Shown piece by piece: positions 27,209 to 34,520 of a stretch of 64,000 nt of DNA; positions within the stretch are counted from its first letter, which is position 1, and every line of letters begins with the position of its first letter. The notes beneath the pieces are model-generated. The model ran no database searches. It was not told the origin of the DNA and saw only the letters and a list, made by a program, of their open reading frames with translations. The stretch covers positions 496,001-560,000 of the forward strand of contig LR782234.1 of the NCBI GenBank assembly GCA_902825215.1, written 5' to 3'. The position numbers and the translations under genes were made by a program. This stretch comes from Pseudomonas fluorescens. GTDB lineage: Bacteria; Pseudomonadota; Gammaproteobacteria; Pseudomonadales; Pseudomonadaceae.

Positions 27209-27880
27209 ATGGCGCCGGATGCGCTGCCCGGTGGTGATCAGGCGGTGTTCGAGGCATTGCCGGCAGAGCTGCGTGCGCGCCTTGATCGCGCCGCGCGAGT
27301 GGTGCTGATTGCCAATAACCCGGCCATCACCGCAGCGGATTTTCAGGCGCTTAACATCGGCGCGGATGACGTCGTGGTCAGCTTCAATACCTGCATCAAG
27401 GCCACGCTGCTCAACGAGCAAAGCGTCAATGTCTTCGTGCACGGTTACAACGCGCCGGACGCCTACTTTTTTGGTCTGCCTTACGGGCCACACGTTCAAC
27501 ACATGTTCGAACGTTCGGGCGAGCGCTGCTTCAGCATGCTGGTGGGCTGCGCCGCGCCGATGTGCCCGTTACCGCGCGTGGCGATGTATTGGGACCGCAT
27601 CCCGCTGCCGCCGCTGTGGCATTACCCGGTGGACCGTCCAGGAGGCAAACGCTATGTCGGGCCGTCCACCGGTTTCAACACACTGGTACTGTTTGACTGG
27701 CTGCGCGGTGAAGCGGGTTATACCTATGAGTTGATGACCCTGGGCTTTTCCAACGAAGCCGGGAAACTCTGGGGCGGGCACGCCTGGGACTACGAGCGCG
27801 ACTGGCTGCGCCAATCGAATATCATCGTGGTACCGCTGCAACCGCGGCGTTGGTGGCAAAAACTGTTTCGACGAAAGTAA
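27209..27880 (+). CDS. GT29 (sialyltransferase)-like putative glycosyltransferase
   Basis: A 223-residue protein from the ATG at 27209, chosen because GAAGGA lies 7 bases before it (an ATG at 27194 is in frame but has no such site). The sequence carries motifs that recall GT29 sialyltransferases: an N-terminal VVLIANNPA...DDVVVSFN segment (L-motif-like), GPSTGFNTLVLFDWL near 151 leading to LGFS (S-motif-like), and HAWDYERDWL with H191 and E196 matching the HxxxxE motif. It is probably a cytoplasmic transferase using a CMP-sugar such as CMP-Kdo, but this is inference from short motifs. It lies among LPS genes. Confidence 0.55.
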   Translation: MAPDALPGGDQAVFEALPAELRARLDRAARVVLIANNPAITAADFQALNIGADDVVVSFNTCIKATLLNEQSVNVFVHGYNAPDAYFFGLPYGPHVQHMFERSGERCFSMLVGCAAPMCPLPRVAMYWDRIPLPPLWHYPVDRPGGKRYVGPSTGFNTLVLFDWLRGEAGYTYELMTLGFSNEAGKLWGGHAWDYERDWLRQSNIIVVPLQPRRWWQKLFRRK

Positions 27881-27938
27881 GCGACATCGTGTATCCGGAT
27901 GCCGGCAGGCCCGAACGACTATCAAAAGGTGCTGTTGA

Positions 27939-28739
27939 GTGTTGAAAATCGCCGTGGCTTTTTTCGGGATCCCGAGGAATTCGCCGATCTGCTTCCCCTC
28001 CATCGAACAGAATGTTCTGGCGCAGTTGCCGGCAGGCAGCGAGGTGCAGTGTTTCTACCATCTGTACAGGATTGATGAAGTACAGAACGCGCGCTCCGGT
28101 GAACAGGGCGCGCTGACGGCTGACAACTACCAGCCTTTTGAGGCGATGACAGGCTCGCTGACGTCGACCGAAGGCGTGCTGGAACGCTGGGATTTTGAAC
28201 GAGTTAAATCACTGGGCGACACCTGGGCCGATGACTACGCATCGCTGCGCAACCTGATTTATCAGCTCAATTCGCTGCACACCGTGACCACGATGATCGA
28301 AGCCTTCGATCCGGATTTTGTCGTGTACGTGCGCCCGGACAATTTTTTCCACACAGCGCTGCCCGGCTACGTGTTCAATCATGCCCAGGCCCGGCGGCAG
28401 CATGCCTATATCCCGGACTGGCAGTGGTGGGGCGGGCTCAATGACCGCTTCGCGGTGTGCGGGCGCGAAACTTACGTCGCGTATGGCAAGCGCATTGAGC
28501 GCATCTTCGACTTCTGCGAGGCGACTGGCAGAAAGCTGCACTCTGAACGCTTGCTCAAATACGCGTTGCAGCAGGCCAGCGCGAAAATCTGCACGCTGCC
28601 GACCCAGGCATCACGGGTACGCATTACCGGCGCCTTCGCCGAAGAGTCGTTCTCGCCCAAGCGTGGCATGGGCAAACGCGAGAACCGCTACTTTCATTTC
28701 TTCGCCACACTGCGCACCTGGTTCGACCGCCGGCGATAG
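27939..28739 (+). CDS. Uncharacterised glycosyltransferase-like protein
   Basis: A 266-residue protein starting at GTG 27939. The first strand KIAVAFFGIPRN and the VVYVRPDNFF segment near 128-137 look like the nucleotide-binding start and the metal-binding region of a GT-A fold, as in small sugar transferases of unknown specificity. No signal peptide or membrane segment is visible. It follows the GT29-like gene by 58 bases on the same strand and ends one base from the opposing gene at 28741. The role is probably surface-sugar related; specificity unknown. Confidence 0.55.
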   Translation: MLKIAVAFFGIPRNSPICFPSIEQNVLAQLPAGSEVQCFYHLYRIDEVQNARSGEQGALTADNYQPFEAMTGSLTSTEGVLERWDFERVKSLGDTWADDYASLRNLIYQLNSLHTVTTMIEAFDPDFVVYVRPDNFFHTALPGYVFNHAQARRQHAYIPDWQWWGGLNDRFAVCGRETYVAYGKRIERIFDFCEATGRKLHSERLLKYALQQASAKICTLPTQASRVRITGAFAEESFSPKRGMGKRENRYFHFFATLRTWFDRRR

Positions 28740-28740
28740 T

Positions 28741-29709
28741 TCAGGACCTGGCCGGTTTCTTTTTGCCCAGGCCCACCAGCCGCAGCGCCTTGATGCTCAA
28801 TTGCTTGAGCCCTGAACGCGGAGCTTTGGCCGGTTGCAGACCCTGTTGCACCAGCCAGTCTTTCCAGCGGATCCGTTCCTCGCGCACGACCCAGCCTTCC
28901 TGAGTGGCAAAGCTTTCTGCCAGATAGAGCCCTCGAGTGCTGGCTGGAACCAGCTTGTCGCGCTTGATCGTGTACAACTCGGCCACTGGCGCGCCGTCCT
29001 TGAGTGGCATCAGATACAGATCGGGGCGCTTGCGATCGAGGCGGGCCACCAGTTGATCACCTTCCAGCCGCTCATCGACATGGAACAGGCTCAGGGACTT
29101 GGCTTCCTTGGGCACGTCCAGACGCAAATCGTAGATCAATTGCAGGGAAGCAGTCGGCAGGTGCACATAGGCCCGCGGCCGCTCGAGCAATTGCAGACTG
29201 GCGCAACGCACCGGCCGCGCTGAACCGGACAGCGGCGTCAGGCGAAACGGCAGCGCTTCGCGATAATGCAGGGCCGCCGAGTAGGGCGCCGGCAGCCAGG
29301 TGTCATTGAAGCGCCCGCCGAGCCAGCCTTCTGGCGTTTCCAGCAGGCACTCTTCGGCGATTTCCTGAATCGCTGTGTGCAGTGGAATGTTCAGCTCATG
29401 GGCCGGCACATAACCGGAAATCAGCTTCAGCACCACATCGCCGCGATCCTGGCGGCGTTGGCGCACCAGCACCCAGTAATCGCGATTCTGCCAATGCAGG
29501 GTCAGGCGCACGGACACGCCGAGGTTGGCCAGTTCCAGCGAGAAGTGTTCGGCGTCGGCCACGCTCACCGGTTTGCGTCGCTGCAGGGTCTGCGCAAAAT
29601 TCAGCGGCATGCCGACGCTCTGGTAACTCAGGCCTTCGGCAGTGGCTTCGACGAACAGCGGCAGGGTCTTGAAGTTGCTCGGGTTCTTGCGGATGAGCGT
29701 GCGCGGCAT
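28741..29709 (-). CDS. Conserved protein of unknown function (PA4993-like, weak Nudix-like motif)
   Basis: A 322-residue soluble protein that I cannot assign to a function. It begins MPRTLIRKNPSNFKTLPLF and ends in a basic tail (GLGKKKPARS). Around residues 124-137 the sequence AIQEIAEECL resembles the REUxEE core of a Nudix box with Gln for Arg, but the upstream G and E positions do not fit. It follows the aldo/keto reductase gene after a 31-base gap on the same strand, so it may belong to the same transcription unit. Confidence 0.6.
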   Translation of the reverse strand: MPRTLIRKNPSNFKTLPLFVEATAEGLSYQSVGMPLNFAQTLQRRKPVSVADAEHFSLELANLGVSVRLTLHWQNRDYWVLVRQRRQDRGDVVLKLISGYVPAHELNIPLHTAIQEIAEECLLETPEGWLGGRFNDTWLPAPYSAALHYREALPFRLTPLSGSARPVRCASLQLLERPRAYVHLPTASLQLIYDLRLDVPKEAKSLSLFHVDERLEGDQLVARLDRKRPDLYLMPLKDGAPVAELYTIKRDKLVPASTRGLYLAESFATQEGWVVREERIRWKDWLVQQGLQPAKAPRSGLKQLSIKALRLVGLGKKKPARS

Positions 29710-29740
29710 ATCGGCTCCTGCTTATGGCCGCGGGGCGGCG

Positions 29741-30553
29741 TCAGTGACCACGAAGGACCTGGGCAACGGTCGCAACGTTGTGGGCGAGGTGCAGCGGATT
29801 GATCGTGCCGACAATAGCACTGGCGACGCCAGCTTGCGCGAACAGCAACTCGAAGCTGGCCCGCACCGGATCCACGCCCGGACTCAGACAGACGTGACCG
29901 CTGGCCAAGGCTTTTTTCACCAGAATGGCTTTGCCGTGGGCAGCAGCATAGTCAATGACTGCCTTCTCGTTTCGTTCGTTCAGATTGTAGGTGACCATCG
30001 CACAATCGCCTTGCTCCAGCGCTTTCAGGCCGCCCTCGACAGTTTTGCCGGAAAAGCCGAAGCCGCGAATCTTGCCCTCGGCTTTGAGCGCCGCAAGCGT
30101 TGCGTAAACCTCTTGGTGTTCGAGGATCGCCAGGTCGTTGCCGTCGGAGTGCACCAGCACCAGATCGATAAAATCGGTTTCAAGACGTTGCAGGCTGCGC
30201 TCTACCGACATCCGCGTATGCGCTGCACTGAAGTCATGGCGCGACAGGCCATCGGCAAATTCTTCGCCGACCTTGCTGACGATCACCCAATCCTGGCGCT
30301 GGCCGCGCAGCAGCGGGCCGAGGCGTTCTTCGCTGCGGCCATAGGCCGGGGCGGTGTCGATCAGGTTGATGCCCAGCTCACGGGCCTGACGCAGCAGCAT
30401 GCGCGCGGCATCGTCGTCGGGAATCTGAAAGCCGTTGGGGTATTTCACCCCTTGATCGCGGCCGAGTTTGACCGTGCCCAGGCCCAGCGGCGAAACCATC
30501 AGGCCGGTGCTGCCCAATGGGCGATGCAGATCATGCAAATTGGCGATAGTCAT
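29741..30553 (-). CDS. Aldo/keto reductase
   Basis: NAD(P)H-dependent oxidoreductase of 270 residues, PA4992-like. The start at 30553 (MTIANLHDLHRPLGSTG) overlaps the stop of the FAD oxidoreductase gene (ATGA). Family marks are LGLGTVKLG, NLIDTAPAYGRSEERLG (catalytic Asp and Tyr), DLVLVHSDGND (a changed LxHxP region) and the phosphate-binding C-terminal VGTINPLHL. Substrate unknown. Pairing with an FAD oxidase-like gene suggests a small redox pathway. Confidence 0.88.
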   Translation of the reverse strand: MTIANLHDLHRPLGSTGLMVSPLGLGTVKLGRDQGVKYPNGFQIPDDDAARMLLRQARELGINLIDTAPAYGRSEERLGPLLRGQRQDWVIVSKVGEEFADGLSRHDFSAAHTRMSVERSLQRLETDFIDLVLVHSDGNDLAILEHQEVYATLAALKAEGKIRGFGFSGKTVEGGLKALEQGDCAMVTYNLNERNEKAVIDYAAAHGKAILVKKALASGHVCLSPGVDPVRASFELLFAQAGVASAIVGTINPLHLAHNVATVAQVLRGH

Positions 30554-31725
30554 GGCAGCAGTTGCTCCCAGGCTGGAATACCCAGTGGCGGTTTTGGCAG
30601 CGGCGGCAGCGGCTCGGTGACTTGCGGTGTAATACCGTCGCGTTCCAGCGCCGCGATGACGCGATCGGCAAAGTCCGGCGCCAGTGCCAGTTTGGTCGGC
30701 CAGCCGACCAGCAGGCGGCCCTGTTCGGCGAGGAAGGCGTTGTCCGGCCGGGTCAGCCCGGTTTGCAGCGGTTCGGCGCGGTCGACGCGCAGGGTCGCCC
30801 ATTGCGTGGTACTGAGATCGATCCACGGCAACAACTGCGCGATTTCCTTTTGCGCGGTGGCGATCTGCTCGGCCGGCTCGCGATGCACGCCTTCGCTCTC
30901 GGCGATATCGCCGCCCATGTACCAGACCCACTGGCCATCAGCGGCCGGGTGGGTGGTCACGGTAATGCGTGGTTTGGTGCCGCCGCCGAGGCAGTGGGCA
31001 TACAGCGGTTTCAGGCCCGGGCCTTTGGCGAGGATCATGTGCAGCGGCCGGCGTTGCATCGCCGGTTGGCTGAGGCCGAGTGCTTCGAGCAACTGTGCAG
31101 TGCCGGCGCCAGCACTGAGGACGATGCGCTGCGCATGAATGGCGCGGCCGTCGACCGTCAGGCCGACCAGTACGCCATCCTCCAGCAGCGGTTCGATGGT
31201 TTGCCCGGCGAGCAAGCCATCGCCGGCCAGGTCGGCCAGCCGCTGGATCAGGCTCGGCACGTCGACCACCAGTTCGGCAAGACGGTAGACCTTGCCCTTG
31301 AAGCGCTTGTCCTGCAGGGCCGGCGGCAGCTCGTCGCCCTTGACCTGATCGACGCGACCACGCACGGCTTTGCTGGCAAAGAAACTGGTGAGGTTGCCGG
31401 CAAGGGTGCCCGGCGACCACAGGTAATGGGCCTCGGACAGCAGGCGCACGCCGGTCAGGTCCAGCTCGCCGTTGCCGGCCAGGGCTTCGCGCCAGCGCCG
31501 CGGCATGTCAGCGATCGCTTCCGACGCCCCGGTCAATGCGCCGTGCAAAGCGTATTTGGCGCCGCCATGAATGATCCCCTGCGACTTCACGCTTTGCCCG
31601 CCGCCGAGGCTGGCGCTTTCCACCAGCACGGTCGAAAAACCCTGACGGCGCAGACGCGCGTTCAGCCAGAGGCCGGCGACACCAGCGCCGACAATCAGAA
31701 CGTCGGTGGAAATAACGGATGGCAT
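30550..31725 (-). CDS. FAD-dependent oxidoreductase (DAO family)
   Basis: A 391-residue flavoprotein similar to PA4991. The start at 31725 gives MPSVISTDVLIVGAGVAGLW, the Rossmann GxGxxG motif at the very N-terminus. The middle region with GGGQSVKSQGIIHGG and the C-terminal segment ending WPTKLALAPDF match the D-amino-acid oxidase/glycerol-3-phosphate dehydrogenase-like family. Upstream in-frame codons run into a repeat sequence and are not used. It is co-translated with the aldo/keto reductase. Substrate unknown. Confidence 0.85.
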   Translation of the reverse strand: MPSVISTDVLIVGAGVAGLWLNARLRRQGFSTVLVESASLGGGQSVKSQGIIHGGAKYALHGALTGASEAIADMPRRWREALAGNGELDLTGVRLLSEAHYLWSPGTLAGNLTSFFASKAVRGRVDQVKGDELPPALQDKRFKGKVYRLAELVVDVPSLIQRLADLAGDGLLAGQTIEPLLEDGVLVGLTVDGRAIHAQRIVLSAGAGTAQLLEALGLSQPAMQRRPLHMILAKGPGLKPLYAHCLGGGTKPRITVTTHPAADGQWVWYMGGDIAESEGVHREPAEQIATAQKEIAQLLPWIDLSTTQWATLRVDRAEPLQTGLTRPDNAFLAEQGRLLVGWPTKLALAPDFADRVIAALERDGITPQVTEPLPPLPKPPLGIPAWEQLLP

Positions 31726-31747
31726 GCAGCGACCTCGGGGTATAAAG

Positions 31748-31838
31748 AAGCTGCAAGTTTCAAGCTTCAAGCTGCAAGCTGCAACCTGAAGCGTCAAATC
31801 GGTCGTGCTTGCGGCTTATCGCTGGGAGCTTGTTGCTG
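31748..31838. repeat. AAGCTGCAAGC-type intergenic repeat
   Basis: Short alternating units of agctgcaagc and agcttcaagc occupy the gap between the SMR gene and the oxidoreductase gene, followed by the imperfect inverse gcttgcggcttatcg. A related array lies at 38304-38391 after thiC. The units can form hairpins and may act as an attenuator between these minus-strand genes. No coding potential is apparent. Confidence 0.6.
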
Positions 31839-31841
31839 CTC

Positions 31842-32174
31842 TCAGTGTCCGGCGGTTTTCGAGAACAGCTGGATGACGACCACGCCCAAAACGATCAGCG
31901 CCATCCCCGCCATCGCCGGTATATCCAGTTTCTGCCCGTACAGAAACAGTGCCGCGACGCTGACCATCACGATGCCCATGCCGGCCCACACCGCGTAGGC
32001 CACGCCGACCGGAACCGTGCGCACGACCAGCGTCAGCATCCAGAACGCGATCGCATAGCCGACGATGACCAGGATCAGAGGCAACGGGGTGCTGAAGCCT
32101 TTGACGGCTTTCATCGACACGGTGGCGATCACTTCGGCGCAGATCGCGATGGCGAGATAGGCGTAGGCGTTCAT
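31842..32174 (-). CDS. Small multidrug resistance (SMR) family transporter
   Basis: A 110-residue four-helix inner-membrane protein of the EmrE/SugE type, a proton-coupled exporter of cationic compounds. The start at 32174 (MNAYAYLAIAICAEVIATVS) puts the essential Glu at position 14; Y60 and W63 of the conserved GVAYAVWAGMG segment are also present. Length is typical. A LysR-type regulator is divergent across a 109-base gap with a palindrome, so regulation by that neighbour is likely. Confidence 0.93.
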   Translation of the reverse strand: MNAYAYLAIAICAEVIATVSMKAVKGFSTPLPLILVIVGYAIAFWMLTLVVRTVPVGVAYAVWAGMGIVMVSVAALFLYGQKLDIPAMAGMALIVLGVVVIQLFSKTAGH

Positions 32175-32249
32175 GGTTTCAATCCTCAAATAAAATGCCG
32201 CTTCACTGAGGCGATATTCTAGGGATTCGCCAGATGGGGTAAAGTCATT

Positions 32250-32272
32250 ACCTATCTGTTATCTAGATAGGT
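32250..32272. promoter_or_regulatory. Palindromic operator between the SMR transporter and LysR regulator
   Basis: ACCTATCT-N7-AGATAGGT is a perfect 8-bp inverted repeat 12 bases before the regulator's ATG. It contains the T-N11-A pattern of LysR-type regulator sites. Its place suggests autoregulation of the regulator and control of the divergent transporter. Confidence 0.6.
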
Positions 32273-32283
32273 TGGTGAGCCAT

Positions 32284-33180
32284 ATGCAATGGAATCTTGA
32301 CCAGTTGCGCGTATTTGTAGAGGTCGCCGAACAGCGCTCGTTCTCCGCCGTGGCGCGTCAGCAGCGCAAGGCGCAATCAGCCATCAGCAGCGCCATTGCC
32401 ATGCTCGAAGATGACTTGGGCGTAAGCCTGTTCGAACGCAGCAGCGGGCGTCAGCCGACCCTCACCGAAGCCGGCGAGGCCTTGCTTGAAGAAGCGCGGG
32501 AAGTGCTGCGCCAGTGCGAACGTCTGAACGGCCGCGCCATGGCGATGCTGCGCGGCCAGGAAGCGCAATTGCGCGTGGCGCAGGATGAGGCGATGCCATA
32601 TCAGGCGCTGGTGGAAAGTTTCGGTGAGCTGGCCGAGGAGTTTCCCAGCCTCGAAGTACAACTGACCAGCGCCGCCCAAGGCGAAGTCGCACACAAACTG
32701 GTCGAGCGCCGCGCCGATCTCGGCCTGTTGTTCTATCACGATGAAATTCCCGAAGCGCTCGAACGGCGCGTGCTCGGCAGCGTGGAAATGGTCACGGTGT
32801 GCGGCATTCATCATCCGTTGGCAGCGCAGCCTTACGTAACCTGCCAGCAACTGGCGCAACATCGGCAGTTATTGATGTCGACGCAAACCAGCGTCTACCC
32901 CGGTAACGAAGCGGCCAGCCCGCAAGTGTGGCGCGCCGACAGCTTCTATGTGATGTCCGAATGGCTGGTGCGCAACCTTGGCTGGGCGTGGTTGCCGCGC
33001 CATGTGGTGCAGTATTCGGCGTATCAAGGGCAGATGGTCGAACTCGCCAGCGAATGGACGCCGCCGGCCCTGGTGGTGGAACTGGTCTGGCGCCGTGACG
33101 AGCCGCTCGGCCCGGCCGCGCGCTGGCTGGCTGAACGTTTTGCCGTGCACTTGCGCGCGATCGGCGACAAAAGCCGATAA
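32284..33180 (+). CDS. LysR family transcriptional regulator
   Basis: A 298-residue DNA-binding regulator. The start at 32284 (MQWNLDQLRVFVEVAEQRSF) places the winged helix-turn-helix at residues 1-60 (SAVARQQRKAQSAISSAI); the remainder is the periplasmic-binding-protein-like effector domain. The ggtgag before the ATG is a reasonable ribosome site. Divergent to the SMR gene and 11 bases before waaA on the same strand. It matches the position of PA4989. The effector is unknown. Confidence 0.92.
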   Translation: MQWNLDQLRVFVEVAEQRSFSAVARQQRKAQSAISSAIAMLEDDLGVSLFERSSGRQPTLTEAGEALLEEAREVLRQCERLNGRAMAMLRGQEAQLRVAQDEAMPYQALVESFGELAEEFPSLEVQLTSAAQGEVAHKLVERRADLGLLFYHDEIPEALERRVLGSVEMVTVCGIHHPLAAQPYVTCQQLAQHRQLLMSTQTSVYPGNEAASPQVWRADSFYVMSEWLVRNLGWAWLPRHVVQYSAYQGQMVELASEWTPPALVVELVWRRDEPLGPAARWLAERFAVHLRAIGDKSR

Positions 33181-33191
33181 ACTCCGCCGCC

Positions 33192-34466
33192 ATGAATAGA
33201 ACTCTGTACACCGCGCTGTTTTACCTGGGGCTGCCACTGGTGGCGATTCGGCTGTGGCTGCGCGCGCGCAAGGCGCCGGCGTATGCCAAACGGATTGGCG
33301 AACGTTTCTCCTGCAACATGCCGACACTGCAGCCCGGCGGCATCTGGGTCCACGCCGTGTCGGTGGGCGAAAGCATTGCCGCCGCGCCGATGATCCGCGC
33401 CTTGCTGCAGCGTTATCCACAGTTGCCGATCACCGTGACCTGCATGACGCCGACCGGTTCGGAGCGGATTCAGGCGCTGTTCGCCAATGAGCCGCGCATC
33501 CAGCATTGCTATCTGCCGTACGACTTGCCGTGCGCGGCGGCGCGCTTTCTGGATCGCGTCCAGCCAAAACTCGCGGTGATCATGGAAACCGAGTTGTGGC
33601 CCAACCATATTCACCAATGTGCCAAGCGCCGAATTCCGGTGGCGCTGGCCAACGGCCGGTTATCGCAGCGCTCGGCCAAAGGCTACGGGCGCTTCAGCAA
33701 ACTGACCGCGCCGATGCTCGCTGAAATGAGTCTGTTTGCCGTGCAGACCGAGGCCGAGGCTCAGCGCTTCCGCGATCTGGGCGCGCGGCCGGAAACCGTC
33801 GAAGTCACCGGTTCGATCAAGTTCGACCTGACCATCGACCCGCAACTGCTGCAACGCGCCGCCGAACTGCGCGCTCAGTGGCAGGCGCTGGAGCGTCCGG
33901 TGTGGATCGCTGCGAGCACCCACGAAGGCGAAGACGAAGTGGTGCTTAACGCCCATCGCCGTCTGCTCGCCAATCACCCCGACGCCTTGCTGATTCTGGT
34001 GCCGCGCCATCCCGAACGTTTCAATGCGGTGTTCGATCTGTGTCAGCGCGAAGGTTTCGCCACGGTACGGCGCTCGACCGGTGCCCATGTCGATGCGCAG
34101 ACGAGCGTGCTGCTCGGCGACACCATGGGCGAGCTGCTGTTTCTCTACGCCCTGGCCGACAGCGCCTTCGTCGGCGGCAGTCTGGTCGCCAACGGCGGAC
34201 ATAATCTGCTCGAGCCGGCAGCGCTGGCGAAACCGGTCATCAGCGGCCCGCACTTGTTCAACTTCCTCGACATCGCCGCGCAACTGCGCGAAGCCGGGGC
34301 ACTGGCCGAAGTGGACGATGCTGAAGGGCTGGCCGTCGAGGTACAGCGTTTGTTCGAATTGCCGCGCGATGCGCAGCGCATGGCCGAGGCCGGGCTGGCG
34401 GTGATGCGCCGTAATCAGGGTGCGTTGCAGCGTTTGCTGGAGGGTTTGGGCAGGCTGATCAAATAA
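33192..34466 (+). CDS. waaA: 3-deoxy-D-manno-octulosonic acid (Kdo) transferase
   Basis: Adds Kdo residues from CMP-Kdo to lipid IVA, the step before heptose addition by WaaC. The 424-residue GT30 enzyme has an N-terminal membrane anchor (YTALFYLGLPLVAIRLWL), the catalytic Glu in HAVSVGES (E60), and the C-terminal GGSLVANGGHNLLEPAALAKPV donor-binding motif. Length is normal. It ends at a strong bidirectional terminator shared with the opposing tolC-like gene. Confidence 0.96.
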   Translation: MNRTLYTALFYLGLPLVAIRLWLRARKAPAYAKRIGERFSCNMPTLQPGGIWVHAVSVGESIAAAPMIRALLQRYPQLPITVTCMTPTGSERIQALFANEPRIQHCYLPYDLPCAAARFLDRVQPKLAVIMETELWPNHIHQCAKRRIPVALANGRLSQRSAKGYGRFSKLTAPMLAEMSLFAVQTEAEAQRFRDLGARPETVEVTGSIKFDLTIDPQLLQRAAELRAQWQALERPVWIAASTHEGEDEVVLNAHRRLLANHPDALLILVPRHPERFNAVFDLCQREGFATVRRSTGAHVDAQTSVLLGDTMGELLFLYALADSAFVGGSLVANGGHNLLEPAALAKPVISGPHLFNFLDIAAQLREAGALAEVDDAEGLAVEVQRLFELPRDAQRMAEAGLAVMRRNQGALQRLLEGLGRLIK

Positions 34467-34475
34467 GTCGGGCGT

Positions 34476-34516
34476 AAAAAAAGATCGTCCGGGCATGCCT
34501 CGGACGATCTTTTTTT
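34476..34516. terminator. Bidirectional intrinsic terminator between waaA and the tolC-like gene
   Basis: A perfect stem (agatcgtccg / cggacgatct) with a 9-base loop is flanked by a run of seven A on one side and seven T on the other. It therefore works on both strands and separates the two convergent genes. Confidence 0.93.
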
Positions 34517-34520
34517 CATT

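Noticed and set aside
29741..30931. Longer aldo/keto reductase with an N-terminal extension
   Set aside because: The extension lies wholly in the FAD oxidoreductase gene in another frame; the ATG at 30553 with ATGA overlap gives the family N-terminus.
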